Shown here one piece after another: positions 50,679 through 60,805 of a stretch of 64,000 bases of DNA. Source of the DNA: Gracilinema caldarium DSM 7334. GTDB taxonomy: Bacteria; Spirochaetota; Spirochaetia; Treponematales; Breznakiellaceae. The stretch lies in contig NC_015732.1 of assembly GCF_000219725.1 (NCBI RefSeq), positions 2,542,001 to 2,606,000 on the forward strand, given 5' to 3'. Below the pieces are notes generated by a model that saw nothing but the letters and a program-made list of their open reading frames with translations, was not told the origin of the DNA and ran no database searches. Both the position numbers and the translations under genes were made by a program. Positions within the stretch are counted from its first letter, which is position 1. Each line of letters opens with the position of its first letter.

Positions 50679-52176
50679 ACCCACCTCCTGCTATGACATG
50701 CATGACATCGGCCTGGGTTACATTGGTACCGGTCAGTTCTCCAACAATTTGACGATCTCTCATGACAATGAGTCGTGAACAGGTTCTGAGCATTTCTTCT
50801 ATTTCTGATGATATAAAGGTCACACTGACCCCCTCTTCAGCCAGTTGCAATACAAGTTTCTGAATCTCCACTTTCGTTCCTACATCGATACCCCGGGTAG
50901 GTTCATCAAGAATAAGATACTGGGGATGAGTAAGGAGCCATCGTGCAAGTATCACCTTTTGCTGATTTCCGCCTGAAAGGGATTTTATCGGCGTATTGGG
51001 TGAAGGCGTTTTAATTGAAAGCTTTTTAATAAATTCCCGGGTAAATGTTTCGGCCTGTTTTTTCGATAGCGGTTTAAAGAAACCTTTGAGTACCTGAAAG
51101 GCCAGAATAAGATTATCCCGAACCGAAAGGTCTGCAAGAATGCCTTCACCCTTTCTATCTTCCGGCAGATAGCCTATTCCCAGTTTCATTGCATGTATAG
51201 GTTCTTTTATATTTACCTGTTTACCATTCATCATGGTTTCGCCGCCGGTTACTTTATCTGCGGCATAAATTGCCCGAACACTCTCACTTCGTCCTGAACC
51301 AAGCAAACCGGCAAAACCATTCACTTCACCTTTCCATATTTTAAAGTCAAAGGGTTGTATATCAGAAACACTCCTGAGGCTTTTGGCTTCAAAGACTGGT
51401 GCATCCTGCTCATGTTTCATTATTCTTGGTTTTTCCATGTGTTCGACATCATCCAGAGCCTTACCCATCATTTTGGAAACAAGCTCCAACTGGGAAAGGG
51501 AAGAGGCTTCATATTCACCGATCAAGTTTCCATTACGCAATACGGTAATCCGATCACTAATTTCATAGACCTGATCAAGGAAATGGGTGATAAAAATAAT
51601 ACCTACCCCTCTCGATTTAAGTTCTCTCATCAACTTAAAAAGCTTGATCACCTCATCTTCATCAAGCGAAGAGGTTGGTTCATCGAGAATGAGAATCTTA
51701 CAATCCATATCAACAGCCCGGGCAATCGCAATCATTTGCTGAACCGCAATGGAACAGCTCGATAGCTCCTGGGTTGGCCGGGCAGGAATTTCGAGAGAGT
51801 TAAGCAGGTGAGCCGCTTGTTCATTCATACGTTTCCAATTAACTAAGGATGAATGCCCACGGCCAATAAACATATTTTCAGCGACGCTAAGATTTGGACA
51901 GAGACTGATTTCCTGATAGACCGTTCCAATGCCGCTATTTTGCGCTTCTTCAGGGGAACGAAAGTGCACAGACTCCCCTTCTACAAACATACTTCCAGCG
52001 TCTTTTTCATAGACGCCAGTTATAATTTTAACCAGTGTAGATTTTCCTGCCCCATTCTCGCCCATAAGAGCATGTACTTCACCCTTTCTAAGGGTAAAAT
52101 CTACATTTTGCAGAGCCATGACTCCTGGAAAGGATTTGCATATCCCCTTCATCTCGAGTATTTTTTCTGACTGCAC
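50665..52176 (-). CDS. Sugar ABC transporter ATPase, CUT2 type (YtfR/RbsA-like)
   Basis: The 503-residue protein holds two ATPase domains. The first has Walker A GENGAGKST and Walker B ILILDEPTSSLDEDE. The second has the usual degenerate P-loop (GFAGLLGSGRSESVRAIYA) but keeps LSGGNQQKVILARWLLTHPQ and LDEPTRGIDVG. This one-polypeptide, two-domain layout is typical of CUT2 sugar importers. Confidence 0.93.
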   Translation of the reverse strand: MQSEKILEMKGICKSFPGVMALQNVDFTLRKGEVHALMGENGAGKSTLVKIITGVYEKDAGSMFVEGESVHFRSPEEAQNSGIGTVYQEISLCPNLSVAENMFIGRGHSSLVNWKRMNEQAAHLLNSLEIPARPTQELSSCSIAVQQMIAIARAVDMDCKILILDEPTSSLDEDEVIKLFKLMRELKSRGVGIIFITHFLDQVYEISDRITVLRNGNLIGEYEASSLSQLELVSKMMGKALDDVEHMEKPRIMKHEQDAPVFEAKSLRSVSDIQPFDFKIWKGEVNGFAGLLGSGRSESVRAIYAADKVTGGETMMNGKQVNIKEPIHAMKLGIGYLPEDRKGEGILADLSVRDNLILAFQVLKGFFKPLSKKQAETFTREFIKKLSIKTPSPNTPIKSLSGGNQQKVILARWLLTHPQYLILDEPTRGIDVGTKVEIQKLVLQLAEEGVSVTFISSEIEEMLRTCSRLIVMRDRQIVGELTGTNVTQADVMHVIAGGGYEHA

Positions 52177-52215
52177 CTAGTTACCTCCTTTTCCTCTCCA
52201 GTTCAGATACATAAA

Positions 52216-52247
52216 GGGCTTGCAAAAGTGCTGTCTTTTGCAAGCCC
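52216..52247 (-). other. Strong hairpin between the binding-protein and ATPase genes
   Basis: GGGCTTGCAAAA and TTTTGCAAGCCC are perfect 12-bp arms around GTGCTGTC, 20 bases after the binding-protein stop. It likely acts as a partial terminator and mRNA 3'-end protector, giving excess binding protein. Confidence 0.75.
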
Positions 52248-52267
52248 AGAAACATGAGCGAACTACT

Positions 52268-53293
52268 TTATTTTGTTATTACACCTTTACCAGGATCAGC
52301 ATTAATACCATATTTTTGGATGATTTCGTCGGTAATGGTCTTGGTATCAACGGCCAGTTCTTTCTGATATACGATTCCCCTGGGGATTTCCTTCCCCGCT
52401 TCTAAATCCTTAATCCAGCTGGAAATTTGTGCAGCCTGGCGGGGATTGCACTGTACATCAAGATCCCAATAGCCAGCCTGAACATTCCGAAGGGCAAAAC
52501 GGTTAAAATCAAAACCAATAATTTTAACCTTACCATTCTTGCCATGGGAGATACCTGCTGCATCCAGAGCCTGTACAGCACCTTGAGCCATACCATCGTT
52601 CTGGGCATAGATAACGTTAAAATCTTTTCCAGCAGTAATAGCAGCTTCAACAACTTTTCGGGCTTCTTCGAGGCTCCAGCTATCTCCACCTGTACCATCG
52701 GCTACGATTTTTACCTTTCCTGCATCACGAGCCTTTAAGACTGCAGCACTGCGGCCTAACTCAGCAGCGGAACCTAACTGACCACGGATTAGTACGATAT
52801 TGTAGGTACCCAGGTTCTGACTTAAGAGCCAATTCATAGCAAGATCCCCTTCGTAGGCCATATCGGATACGAGAGCAGCAATATAATTCGAGGAATCAGT
52901 CTGGATAAGCCGGTCAAAGAGGAATACCTTTACACCTGCAGTTTTGGCAGCCTTTAAAACATTGTCCCAGCCCGATGCATTTGCCGCAGAGATCAACAGA
53001 TAATCAACACCGTCCCGAATGTATCCCTGTGCTGCTGCAATCTGTTCGCTGTTATCACCCGTATTGGTCTGTTTGGCATCGTAGCCATTTGCCTTGGAAA
53101 AGACTGTATTCATGTCTTCCACGTTAGCCTGCCGGTATCCTGATTCTTCTGGCGGAAGATTGACTATGCCAACCTTGATCAGTTTTGTCCCTGCTGAAGA
53201 ACCTTCCTGCTTTCCGCTTGCAAAGATCAATGCGGGAGCCAGAATGAGCAGGACCGACGCACAAAGAGCGCTGATGACAGATCTTCGTTTCAT
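52268..53293 (-). CDS. Sugar ABC transporter binding protein (YtfQ-like)
   Basis: The 341-residue protein has a signal peptide (SALCASVLLILAPALIFA) and the Peripla_BP_4 fold: GIVNLPPEESGYRQANVEDM, NSEQIAAAQGYIRDGVDYLLISAANASGW, KVFLFDRLIQTDSSNY, NDGMAQGAVQALDAAGI. It is the first gene of the CUT2 operon. ATG 53293 with AGAGGTGA upstream is preferred to the GTG three codons earlier. The ligand is likely a pentose or hexofuranose by homology. Confidence 0.92.
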   Translation of the reverse strand: MKRRSVISALCASVLLILAPALIFASGKQEGSSAGTKLIKVGIVNLPPEESGYRQANVEDMNTVFSKANGYDAKQTNTGDNSEQIAAAQGYIRDGVDYLLISAANASGWDNVLKAAKTAGVKVFLFDRLIQTDSSNYIAALVSDMAYEGDLAMNWLLSQNLGTYNIVLIRGQLGSAAELGRSAAVLKARDAGKVKIVADGTGGDSWSLEEARKVVEAAITAGKDFNVIYAQNDGMAQGAVQALDAAGISHGKNGKVKIIGFDFNRFALRNVQAGYWDLDVQCNPRQAAQISSWIKDLEAGKEIPRGIVYQKELAVDTKTITDEIIQKYGINADPGKGVITK

Positions 53294-53512
53294 CTCGTTC
53301 ACCTCTTTTCGTAAAATAGTGAGACCTACATCTCATCTATCATTAAAAGACACAAAAACAGAATAGGCTACCTACATCCTTTTGCAGTTATTACAATCTT
53401 TTTCGATCCCAATGAATTCAGACATAGAGAACTTTATTATTTTTTGAAAAAACTATGTTATTTTTAGATTCTTTCGATTTTGTCATTCACCACTGCATAT
53501 GAGAACCACAAT

Positions 53513-53541
53513 TTGACAATAGTAGGAACTCAATATATGAT
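53513..53541 (+). promoter_or_regulatory. Promoter of the binding protein-kinase-regulator cassette
   Basis: TTGACA (53513-53518) and TATGAT (53536-53541) are 17 bases apart, 53 bases before the lipoprotein ATG. The 301-base divergent region 53294-53594 also serves the opposite CUT2 operon, whose promoter is not clear. Confidence 0.7.
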
Positions 53542-53594
53542 AATTTGCCTGCGTTATCGTAAACATATTCAGATACACTAAAAGGGGGCAATAC

Positions 53595-54569
53595 ATGAAT
53601 AGGTTTATTCGTGGCATGCATGCCATCCTTTTTACAATGCTCCTCTTCAGTTGTAACCAAAGCCGTCATGTTGGAACTGAATCAAAACCTATTGTTCTGG
53701 GCTATTCCCAACTAGGGGATGAAAGCACCTGGCGAACCCAGAATAGCCGATCCATCATGGATGCCGCAAAACGGTCTGGCATTAAAATTATGTTCGATGA
53801 CGCGATGCAAAAGACAGAAAATCAGATAAAGGCAATCCGATCCTTCATTGCTTATAAGGTTGATGTTATCGCCTTTTCGCCCCTTGTAGAAACTGGATGG
53901 GACACCGTACTGGAAGAAGCTAAAACAGCGGGGATTCCGGTCATAATTGTCGACAGGATGATTAATACCACCGATGACAGTCTCTATACCTGTTCCATCG
54001 GCTCAGATTTTGATTTAGAGGGACGCCGTGCAGGGGAATTTCTTATCAAGAAATTCCACGACAGGCAGAGTCCAGTTAGAATTGTCGAAATAGGGGGGAC
54101 GGCAAATTCTACACCCGCCATCGGCCGTTATGAAGGTTTTCGGAGCATTATCTCATCGGATCCCAAATTCCAGGTAATCTTCAGCGAAGATGGAGACTTC
54201 ATGCGAAGCAAAGGTAAGGAAATTATGCAAAAGATTTACCAATTATATGATCCTAAAACGATTGATGTACTGTATTCCCATAATGATGATATGACCTTTG
54301 GCGCAATCGAAGTGATGGAAGATTATGGTATACGACCAGGAAAAGATATTGTCATAATATCAGTGGATGCGACACAACGTATTATAGACTATCTTAAGGC
54401 GGGTAAAGTTAATTGTGTTATTGAATGCAATCCCAACTCAGGGCCTCTGGTCATGCTCGTTGCTCATAAAATTGTTGCCGGTGAAAAAGTGGAAAAACAT
54501 ATGTTCATAGAAGAGAAAGTCTTTGATGAGTATACAGACTTTTCGACCATTGCAGACCGAGGATATTGA
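53595..54569 (+). CDS. Lipoprotein sugar-binding protein, probable sensor component
   Basis: The 324-residue protein has a lipobox (MLLFSC, Cys near 20) and a Peripla_BP_4 fold very like YtfQ: MQKTENQIKAIRSFIAYKVD, FSPLVETGWDTVLEEAKTAG, SHNDDMTFGAIEVMEDYG. It is encoded with a histidine kinase and AraC regulator instead of permeases, so it probably presents bound sugar to the kinase at the membrane. GGGGGC precedes the ATG. Its paralogue in the transport operon is transcribed away from it. Confidence 0.88.
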   Translation: MNRFIRGMHAILFTMLLFSCNQSRHVGTESKPIVLGYSQLGDESTWRTQNSRSIMDAAKRSGIKIMFDDAMQKTENQIKAIRSFIAYKVDVIAFSPLVETGWDTVLEEAKTAGIPVIIVDRMINTTDDSLYTCSIGSDFDLEGRRAGEFLIKKFHDRQSPVRIVEIGGTANSTPAIGRYEGFRSIISSDPKFQVIFSEDGDFMRSKGKEIMQKIYQLYDPKTIDVLYSHNDDMTFGAIEVMEDYGIRPGKDIVIISVDATQRIIDYLKAGKVNCVIECNPNSGPLVMLVAHKIVAGEKVEKHMFIEEKVFDEYTDFSTIADRGY

Positions 54570-54579
54570 GAACACCCTT

Positions 54580-56070
54580 ATGAATGCAGGAGAACATTCC
54601 AAAAAGCATCATATACTACGACGATTGCATACAAACAGCATTCGCAAAACCCTACGGGTAACCAATATTGTTATTATCATTGCAACGCTTGTACCATTCC
54701 TTATCAGTAATCTCTATTATAATATTATTTTAAATCAATATCAAAACATTATTAAGAATGTTTACAGCGCCAACAATCTGTCCAGCCATCTGCAGGATGA
54801 AATGTATACAACCATCTGGAATGTGGTATCAGGAAAAACCAAATTCGAGGATAATTCACAGTATCAATTGATGAATAACATCAGAGACCGCCTCAATGAA
54901 TTGGAAAAAAACGCTACCAGTGAAGATAACAGTTACCTGATCCGGGTAGCCCGGAATACACTCGACACAATAGAGGGATACATCAATAAGATAGGTGAAA
55001 ACATCATAGCGGGACAACCGGTACGGGAAAATGAGCGGCTCCTTGAAGAAATACGATCGGTCAGCGAACTCCTGTATGATGTGATTCAGAAATTCATTGC
55101 CGCAGAAATGGAAATTGCCCATATCCAAAATACCAAAATACAAAGGTCACTGGAACTTATGACGGTATTTCAGATGATACTGTTCACCTCAATTCTTGCT
55201 TTTCTTATTATAAATTATAAAAAGCTAAATCGAAGTATTAATATCCCCATTTACCGGTTAAAAACTATGGCATCTCAGATTGCCAAGGGAGATCTGTCTA
55301 TCCGGGTTGAGAAACCGGAAATCAGTGAACTGGATGATCTTACGGATAGTCTTAATACTATGGCGGAGAAATTGGGTATGCTCATTGCCCAGAATATACA
55401 AAAACAGCAGAATTTACAAAAGGCAGAAATGAAAGCGCTGCAAGCACAAATCACCCCTCATTTTATGTACAACACCCTCGATACAATCCTTGCGCTGGCA
55501 GAGGCGGGGCAAAACAAAGATGTCGTTACAACCACATTGGCCTTATCCAATTTTTTTAGGCTCTCATTAAACAAAGGCCGGGATTGGGTCTCTGTAGGAG
55601 AAGAAATATCCCACGTAGAAAGTTATCTTTCCATACAAAAAATGCGCTATGGGCCTATCCTTGATTATGAAATTGATATAGACAAGACCATGCTTAAAGA
55701 ACCGATGCTTAAAATTCTACTCCAGCCGCTCATCGAAAATGCAATTTATCATGGAATAAAAAAGACCCGCCGCCCAGGTTTAATCATAGTACATGGGAGT
55801 CTGCAGACAGATCATCTAATGTTTGTTATTGAAGATAATGGGTTGGGTATGGAAGAAAGCACATTAGAACATTTACGGCAAAATTTGTCACACTATGATG
55901 TTTCAAATCCTGAAAGTGGATTCGGTTTATATAATGTATATAAACGGATTCAATTGTATTACGGAACCAATGAAGGACTTTCCATAGAAAGTCAGTACAA
56001 TAAGGGCACCAGAGTAACCCTCCGGCTTCCCATCATTACTGATTCAAATAACATGCAAACGCCATTATAG
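54580..56070 (+). CDS. YesM/LytS-type sensor histidine kinase
   Basis: The 496-residue kinase has two membrane helices (NIVIIIATLVPFLISNLYY and MTVFQMILFTSILAFLII) around an extracytoplasmic helical domain of about 150 residues. A HAMP linker (SQIAKGDLSIRVEKPE), the His-kinase box QITPHFMYNTLDTILALAE, and a GHKL ATPase (QPLIENAIYHGIKK, IEDNGLGME, GFGLYNVYKRI) follow. ATG 54580 lies 10 bases after the lipoprotein stop; an upstream start inside that gene is possible. It likely senses the adjacent binding protein. Confidence 0.9.
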   Translation: MNAGEHSKKHHILRRLHTNSIRKTLRVTNIVIIIATLVPFLISNLYYNIILNQYQNIIKNVYSANNLSSHLQDEMYTTIWNVVSGKTKFEDNSQYQLMNNIRDRLNELEKNATSEDNSYLIRVARNTLDTIEGYINKIGENIIAGQPVRENERLLEEIRSVSELLYDVIQKFIAAEMEIAHIQNTKIQRSLELMTVFQMILFTSILAFLIINYKKLNRSINIPIYRLKTMASQIAKGDLSIRVEKPEISELDDLTDSLNTMAEKLGMLIAQNIQKQQNLQKAEMKALQAQITPHFMYNTLDTILALAEAGQNKDVVTTTLALSNFFRLSLNKGRDWVSVGEEISHVESYLSIQKMRYGPILDYEIDIDKTMLKEPMLKILLQPLIENAIYHGIKKTRRPGLIIVHGSLQTDHLMFVIEDNGLGMEESTLEHLRQNLSHYDVSNPESGFGLYNVYKRIQLYYGTNEGLSIESQYNKGTRVTLRLPIITDSNNMQTPL

Positions 56071-56085
56071 GCAGGAGAATATACT

Positions 56086-57711
56086 ATGCATACCCTATTC
56101 CTCGTTGAGGATGAGCCATTAATTCGTGAAAATATCCGCAATGCTATAGTAAACAGCAATGAACCTTATGTATGCATTGGTGAAGCAAGCGACGGAGAAC
56201 TCGCCCTCTCGATTATTCAGGATTTAAAGCCCGATATATTGCTTACGGATATCAAAATGCCATTTATGGACGGCATTACCCTTGCACGTCATGCAAAAGC
56301 AATCATACCCTGGATCAGAATTATTATTATCAGCGGCCATGATGAATTTGAGCTTGCCCAGCAAGCAATTCGTATTGGAGTAGATAACTATCTATTAAAA
56401 CCTGTAACTGAGCAGGATCTTTTTGAGGCTCTTCATAAAACCAGCGACTTAATTATACAACACAAAAAACAAAGCACCTCATACCTCAAAGACATCTCTG
56501 ATGAAGAAATGCTAAGAACAGCATTGATGAGTGCCTTTCTGGAACAGATATGTAGCGGCGAAATTTCGGTAGATGAAACTATCCTTCGTTCTAAAGAATT
56601 AGGGATAGATATAATCAGCAAACAATATGCGGTAATGATCATGCTTGCAGAAGGAAAAGGAGGATACCCAAGCCGCCAGATACTAGCATCTAAAATTAAA
56701 TTTCTTCTTACACAAAACCAGGACGTACTGTATTTCATGAGTGGGATAGATACAACCGTATTCATTATTAAAGGTTCTACAGAACAAGAAATTGTAGAAA
56801 AAGCCTACAATACAGCCCAGACCATTAAACATGAAATTGAAGATGATGGTTCGCTAATGACGACCATTAGTATTAGCAGTGTTATCAATCGAATCAGCGG
56901 TATCCGAGATGCTTACCACGAAGCCTGTCTGCTCTTAAAGACCTTTGGACAAACCAATAGGGGGAAAATATTCTGTACAGGAGATATCGAAAAGCTTGAT
57001 AGTACTAAGACATCGGTAATTAAAGATCTCTTTAATCTTAACCTTGAAAATAGAATCAAGTTTGCTGTTCCAGAGGATATTCCCGTCATAATCGAAGACT
57101 TTACGAAAAACCTCGATGCCAATGAATTACATAACTTTCTATATCGTTATTATATTCTAATGGACCTGATTAATATCGCCATACACATTATTCAAACCTT
57201 TAATCCAGATATGGATCCTAATAAAATTGCCAGCTATTTTGCCAATCTTGAGCAGGTATTCAAATCTGCCATCTCATTGGATGAATTTAAAGAACTCGCT
57301 ACACAAATTTGTTTAAAAACAATAGAACTTCGAAATGTCGGTAACAGCAGTCACCATGTAAAACTGGTACGACGGGCCTGCGAATATATCCAGAAACATT
57401 ACAACAGTCCTGACATTTCTTTGAATACCGTTGCCGCCCATGTCGGCTTGAGTCCAGCCCATTTCAGCACCATTTTTTCCCAGGAAATGGCAAAAACCTT
57501 TATTGAATACTTGACTGATATCCGTATAGAGAAAACTAAAGAATTACTTGCCACTACTGATGAGAAAATTATAAATATTGCGTTCAATGTTGGATACAAT
57601 GAACCAAATTACCTGAGCTATCTATTTAAGAAGCGGGAAGGCTTAACCCTGAAGGAATACCGGCTGCAAAAAAGACCTCTGGCAGCAAAGTTTCAATCTC
57701 CTGAATTGTAA
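56086..57711 (+). CDS. YesN-type response regulator with AraC DNA-binding domain
   Basis: The 541-residue protein has an N-terminal receiver (LVEDEPLIRENI, phospho-acceptor Asp in ILLTDIKMPFMDG, LKPVTEQDL). A central region of about 290 residues follows, then a C-terminal AraC double HTH (ISLNTVAAHVGLSPAHFSTIF, IINIAFNVGYNEPNYLSYLFKKREG). AGGAG lies 8 bases before the ATG. With the kinase and lipoprotein it forms a three-component switch; the divergent CUT2 operon is the obvious target. Confidence 0.93.
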   Translation: MHTLFLVEDEPLIRENIRNAIVNSNEPYVCIGEASDGELALSIIQDLKPDILLTDIKMPFMDGITLARHAKAIIPWIRIIIISGHDEFELAQQAIRIGVDNYLLKPVTEQDLFEALHKTSDLIIQHKKQSTSYLKDISDEEMLRTALMSAFLEQICSGEISVDETILRSKELGIDIISKQYAVMIMLAEGKGGYPSRQILASKIKFLLTQNQDVLYFMSGIDTTVFIIKGSTEQEIVEKAYNTAQTIKHEIEDDGSLMTTISISSVINRISGIRDAYHEACLLLKTFGQTNRGKIFCTGDIEKLDSTKTSVIKDLFNLNLENRIKFAVPEDIPVIIEDFTKNLDANELHNFLYRYYILMDLINIAIHIIQTFNPDMDPNKIASYFANLEQVFKSAISLDEFKELATQICLKTIELRNVGNSSHHVKLVRRACEYIQKHYNSPDISLNTVAAHVGLSPAHFSTIFSQEMAKTFIEYLTDIRIEKTKELLATTDEKIINIAFNVGYNEPNYLSYLFKKREGLTLKEYRLQKRPLAAKFQSPEL

Positions 57712-57817
57712 CATGCTGTCAGCATAATCCAGGTAATTTAAATTGCTGCTAGTTGCTGTTCCACACCGAGCCCCCCCAATAAATCTGCGGAACGATAGGT
57801 TTTCGAAGCCTGTATCC

Positions 57818-59536
57818 TTACCGATCCTGCTCCCGAATCTGAACCCGGCGGATTTTACCACTGATAGTCTTTGGCAGTTCCTTTACGAATTCGATAACTC
57901 TGGGGTATTTATAGGGAGCAGTGGTCTTTTTGACATGCTCCTGCAATTCCCGCTTTAATGCTTCGCTGGCTGTCCAGCCTGCCGCAAGGACAATGGTAGC
58001 CTTAACTGCCATACCCCGGTCCGGATCAGGCACACCGGTAACCGCACACTCAAGCACCGCCGGATGTTCCAGGAGGGCACTTTCTACCTCGAAGGGCCCG
58101 ATACGGTACCCTGAACTCTTGATAACATCGTCGGCCCGGCCTACAAACCAGAGATAGCCGTCTTCGTCTTTCCAGGCCATATCGCCGGTATAATACACAT
58201 CGTCGTGCCAAACCTTGGCGGTGAGTTCCGGATCCCGGTAGTATCCGGCAAACATTCCTGCGGGGCGGCGCCGGCCGGTACGGATGACAATTTGGCCCTC
58301 TTCACCTACTTCGCAGGATGTACCATCTTCTCTCACCAGGTCGAGGTCGTATCCAGGGGCGGCCTTACCCATGGAACCTGGTTTTGGCTGCATCCAGGGG
58401 AAGGTTCCTGCAACCAGGGTCAGTTCAGTCTGGCCGTAGCCCTCCATCAACTTAAGCCCTGTGGATGCTAAGAATTGATCGTACACCTCAGGATTCAGGG
58501 GTTCGCCGGCAACAGAACAGTGTTCCAGGGCGGAAAAATCGTATTTACTGAGGTCCTCTTTGATAAAAAAGCGATAGACCGTCGGGGGAGCGCAAAAACT
58601 GGTTACCCGATGGCGGCTAACGACTTCGAGCATGGCCGAGGGATCAAAGCGGTCGTAATCGTACACGAAGACGGCGCATTCGCAGATCCATTGGCCGTAA
58701 ATTTTACCCCAGGCGGCTTTGGCCCAACCGGTGTCTGCCACGGTTAGGTGCAGACCGCCCTTCTTGACCTGCTGCCAGTATTTCGCCGTGACAATGTGGC
58801 CCAGGGGATAGGTAAAATCGTGGCGTACCATCTTGGGCATACCGGTGGTTCCCGACGTAAAGTAGAGGAGCATGATGTCCCCATTGCTGGTGCTTTCATT
58901 TCCGGTGGGCCGCGTAAAGTGGGGCGAAGCGTTTGCTACAGCAAGATTAAAATCCTGCCATTCCAGGCGTCGGCCCTGGAATTCCACAGGCCGATTCTGG
59001 GCTGGGTTGATGGAAGCATCGGCATGGACAGAACGGACATAGGCACGGTAGCGAAGGGTCGGCGATGAGACCGCCGCTTCATCAACATGGGTCATAACTG
59101 CATCATCATCGACACAGATGATACCGACGATATCGGCGGCCTTGCAGCGGTAGACAATATCCTTCGTGGTTAATAGATGGGTAGCCGGAATCGCAACGGC
59201 TCCGAGCTTATGCAATGCAAGCAGGGTCGGCCAGAATTCATAACGCCGTTTAAGAATGAGCATAACCGGCTCCCCCTTGCGGATTCCCTCATGCCGAAGT
59301 ACGTTAGCGGTCCGGTCAGTGAGTTCTTTAAGCTGGCTGTAGGTGAATGAAGCCTCTGCACCCCGTTCATCGCACCATACGAGAGCAGGAGCATCCGGGG
59401 TACGGCGGGCTAATTCATCCATCACATCGTAGGCGAAATTAAAGTTTTCAGGAATCTGCAGGGCAAAATTGGCCACAAAATCTTCGTAGGAGGAAAATTC
59501 GGTTTTAGAAAGATATCGATCAAGCAAAGTATTCAT
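57818..59536 (-). CDS. AMP-forming acyl-CoA synthetase (acetyl/medium-chain type)
   Basis: The 572-residue enzyme has the adenylation P-loop [20 protein letters not shown], the YGQTELT motif, [23 protein letters not shown] and the C-terminal catalytic Lys in [16 protein letters not shown]. It makes an acyl-CoA from an acid, ATP and CoA. The length and [21 protein letters not shown] block fit the acetyl/medium-chain branch. It is last in a four-gene operon and directly follows an XRE-cupin regulator, a common pairing. Confidence 0.92.
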   Translation of the reverse strand: MNTLLDRYLSKTEFSSYEDFVANFALQIPENFNFAYDVMDELARRTPDAPALVWCDERGAEASFTYSQLKELTDRTANVLRHEGIRKGEPVMLILKRRYEFWPTLLALHKLGAVAIPATHLLTTKDIVYRCKAADIVGIICVDDDAVMTHVDEAAVSSPTLRYRAYVRSVHADASINPAQNRPVEFQGRRLEWQDFNLAVANASPHFTRPTGNESTSNGDIMLLYFTSGTTGMPKMVRHDFTYPLGHIVTAKYWQQVKKGGLHLTVADTGWAKAAWGKIYGQWICECAVFVYDYDRFDPSAMLEVVSRHRVTSFCAPPTVYRFFIKEDLSKYDFSALEHCSVAGEPLNPEVYDQFLASTGLKLMEGYGQTELTLVAGTFPWMQPKPGSMGKAAPGYDLDLVREDGTSCEVGEEGQIVIRTGRRRPAGMFAGYYRDPELTAKVWHDDVYYTGDMAWKDEDGYLWFVGRADDVIKSSGYRIGPFEVESALLEHPAVLECAVTGVPDPDRGMAVKATIVLAAGWTASEALKRELQEHVKKTTAPYKYPRVIEFVKELPKTISGKIRRVQIREQDR

Positions 59537-59548
59537 AACAACATCCTT

Positions 59549-60103
59549 TTATATGATAACAGCTAAAAATCTGACCCGTTTCCCGCCAAGGGCTTTCATA
59601 CCGTGAGGTTCGGAGGCATCGAAATACACCGAGTCACCCTGGCCCAATTCCACTTCATGACCGCCAATGGAAACAAGCATCCGGCCTTCCAGGACATAGT
59701 CGAATTCCTGACCGGGGTGGCTGTTTAATTCCAGCGGTTTCTGTTCCGATTCCGCTTCTATTTGCACGAGAAAGGGTTCAGCTTTACGATGCTGAAAGTT
59801 GTAAGCCAGGCTCCAGTATTTATAGGGACTACGGCGCTCGACCTCGGGCCCCTTTTCATGGCGGGTTACACAGTAGGTGTGGAGCCGCGGGGCCTGACCG
59901 GTGATGAGTTCGGTTAAGTCTACTGAAAAAAGGCTTGCAAGTTCATAAAGGGAACCTACAGGGATATCTGCAGTGCCGGATTCCCAGGCCTGGTAGGTTT
60001 TCACATCGACAGCAAGCTTTTTAGCCACAGATTCTGCGGATAAGCCATTAATGTCCCGTAATGCCCGGACCCGCTGGGCAATTTCCTGTATCTTTTCGTT
60101 CAT
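59549..60103 (-). CDS. XRE-cupin transcriptional regulator
   Basis: The 184-residue protein has an N-terminal HTH (IAQRVRALRDINGLSAESVAKKLAVDVKTYQAWE) and a C-terminal cupin (NSHPGQEFDYVLEGRMLVSIGGHEVELGQGDSVYFDASEPHGMKALG). Such regulators sense a small ligand in the cupin and often control a neighbouring CoA ligase, as here 12 bases downstream. AGGAG precedes the ATG. Confidence 0.9.
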   Translation of the reverse strand: MNEKIQEIAQRVRALRDINGLSAESVAKKLAVDVKTYQAWESGTADIPVGSLYELASLFSVDLTELITGQAPRLHTYCVTRHEKGPEVERRSPYKYWSLAYNFQHRKAEPFLVQIEAESEQKPLELNSHPGQEFDYVLEGRMLVSIGGHEVELGQGDSVYFDASEPHGMKALGGKRVRFLAVII

Positions 60104-60121
60104 AAACCATCACTCCTTGTT

Positions 60122-60793
60122 TCACTCAATTGTACCCCGAAGGGTTCGGGCTAGTTCCTTCCAGACAATTTTATCTGCTTCAGGCAGGGCTGCGAACTGG
60201 TCCTGTTTCCCATAGGCAGAGAGATCGATGAACCGGTTCACCCGTTCCAGCAGGGTTTTAAATTTCTGCTCCTGAAAATCCCGAAGCCAGGTGGGTAATT
60301 TTTTTCTTAGCCGTAGGAGCTGTTCATAGTGGGGCGCACAGAGGCCTTCTGATAGGGTAAACTTCCGCTGTAGTTCAGCTTCTTCCGGGCTTTTTCCAGT
60401 TGATTCGGCTAAAAAGGAAAGATATTCCTTTTCAATCCGTTCCTGTTCCACACAGATGGGGCACACGGCCTTGGGTTTCCAGGGCTTATTTTTCAGAAAT
60501 GCTTCGATCCGGTCTTCGAGGATATCCCGACCGAGAATGGCCACCGCAAGGCCATCCCGGAAATTGCTTAAGTTTTTAGAGTGTTCCCGGCAGAAACCTC
60601 CGGCAGCCCGGTGGGCTGCCCGGAAGGGCCGGTCAGAAATGTGTTCAAAGAGCATGTTGTCCAGATACCGCCAGGTCCGTTCGTTTACGATACGACAGAG
60701 GGGGCATCCTTCCTGTTCACAGGCCTTTTCCAGTTCAAAAAAGTTGATGTGTTTATCGATTGCCACAAGCACCTCCTGGGCAGATATATTCAC
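60122..60793 (-). CDS. Cys-rich DUF6062-like protein
   Basis: The 223-residue protein has paired metal-type motifs: C-x2-C in EGCPLCRIVNERTWRYLDNM, C-x2-H in GGFCREHSKNLS, C-x2-C in VCPICVEQERIEKEY, and C-x2-H in GLCAPHYEQLLRL. The spacing resembles the DUF6062 family and suggests two zinc sites in a helical protein. Function is unknown. It sits in a tight operon (gaps of 12 and 18 bases) between rpiA and the XRE-cupin gene. Confidence 0.8.
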   Translation of the reverse strand: MNISAQEVLVAIDKHINFFELEKACEQEGCPLCRIVNERTWRYLDNMLFEHISDRPFRAAHRAAGGFCREHSKNLSNFRDGLAVAILGRDILEDRIEAFLKNKPWKPKAVCPICVEQERIEKEYLSFLAESTGKSPEEAELQRKFTLSEGLCAPHYEQLLRLRKKLPTWLRDFQEQKFKTLLERVNRFIDLSAYGKQDQFAALPEADKIVWKELARTLRGTIE

Positions 60794-60805
60794 GTCCCGA
60801 CTGGT

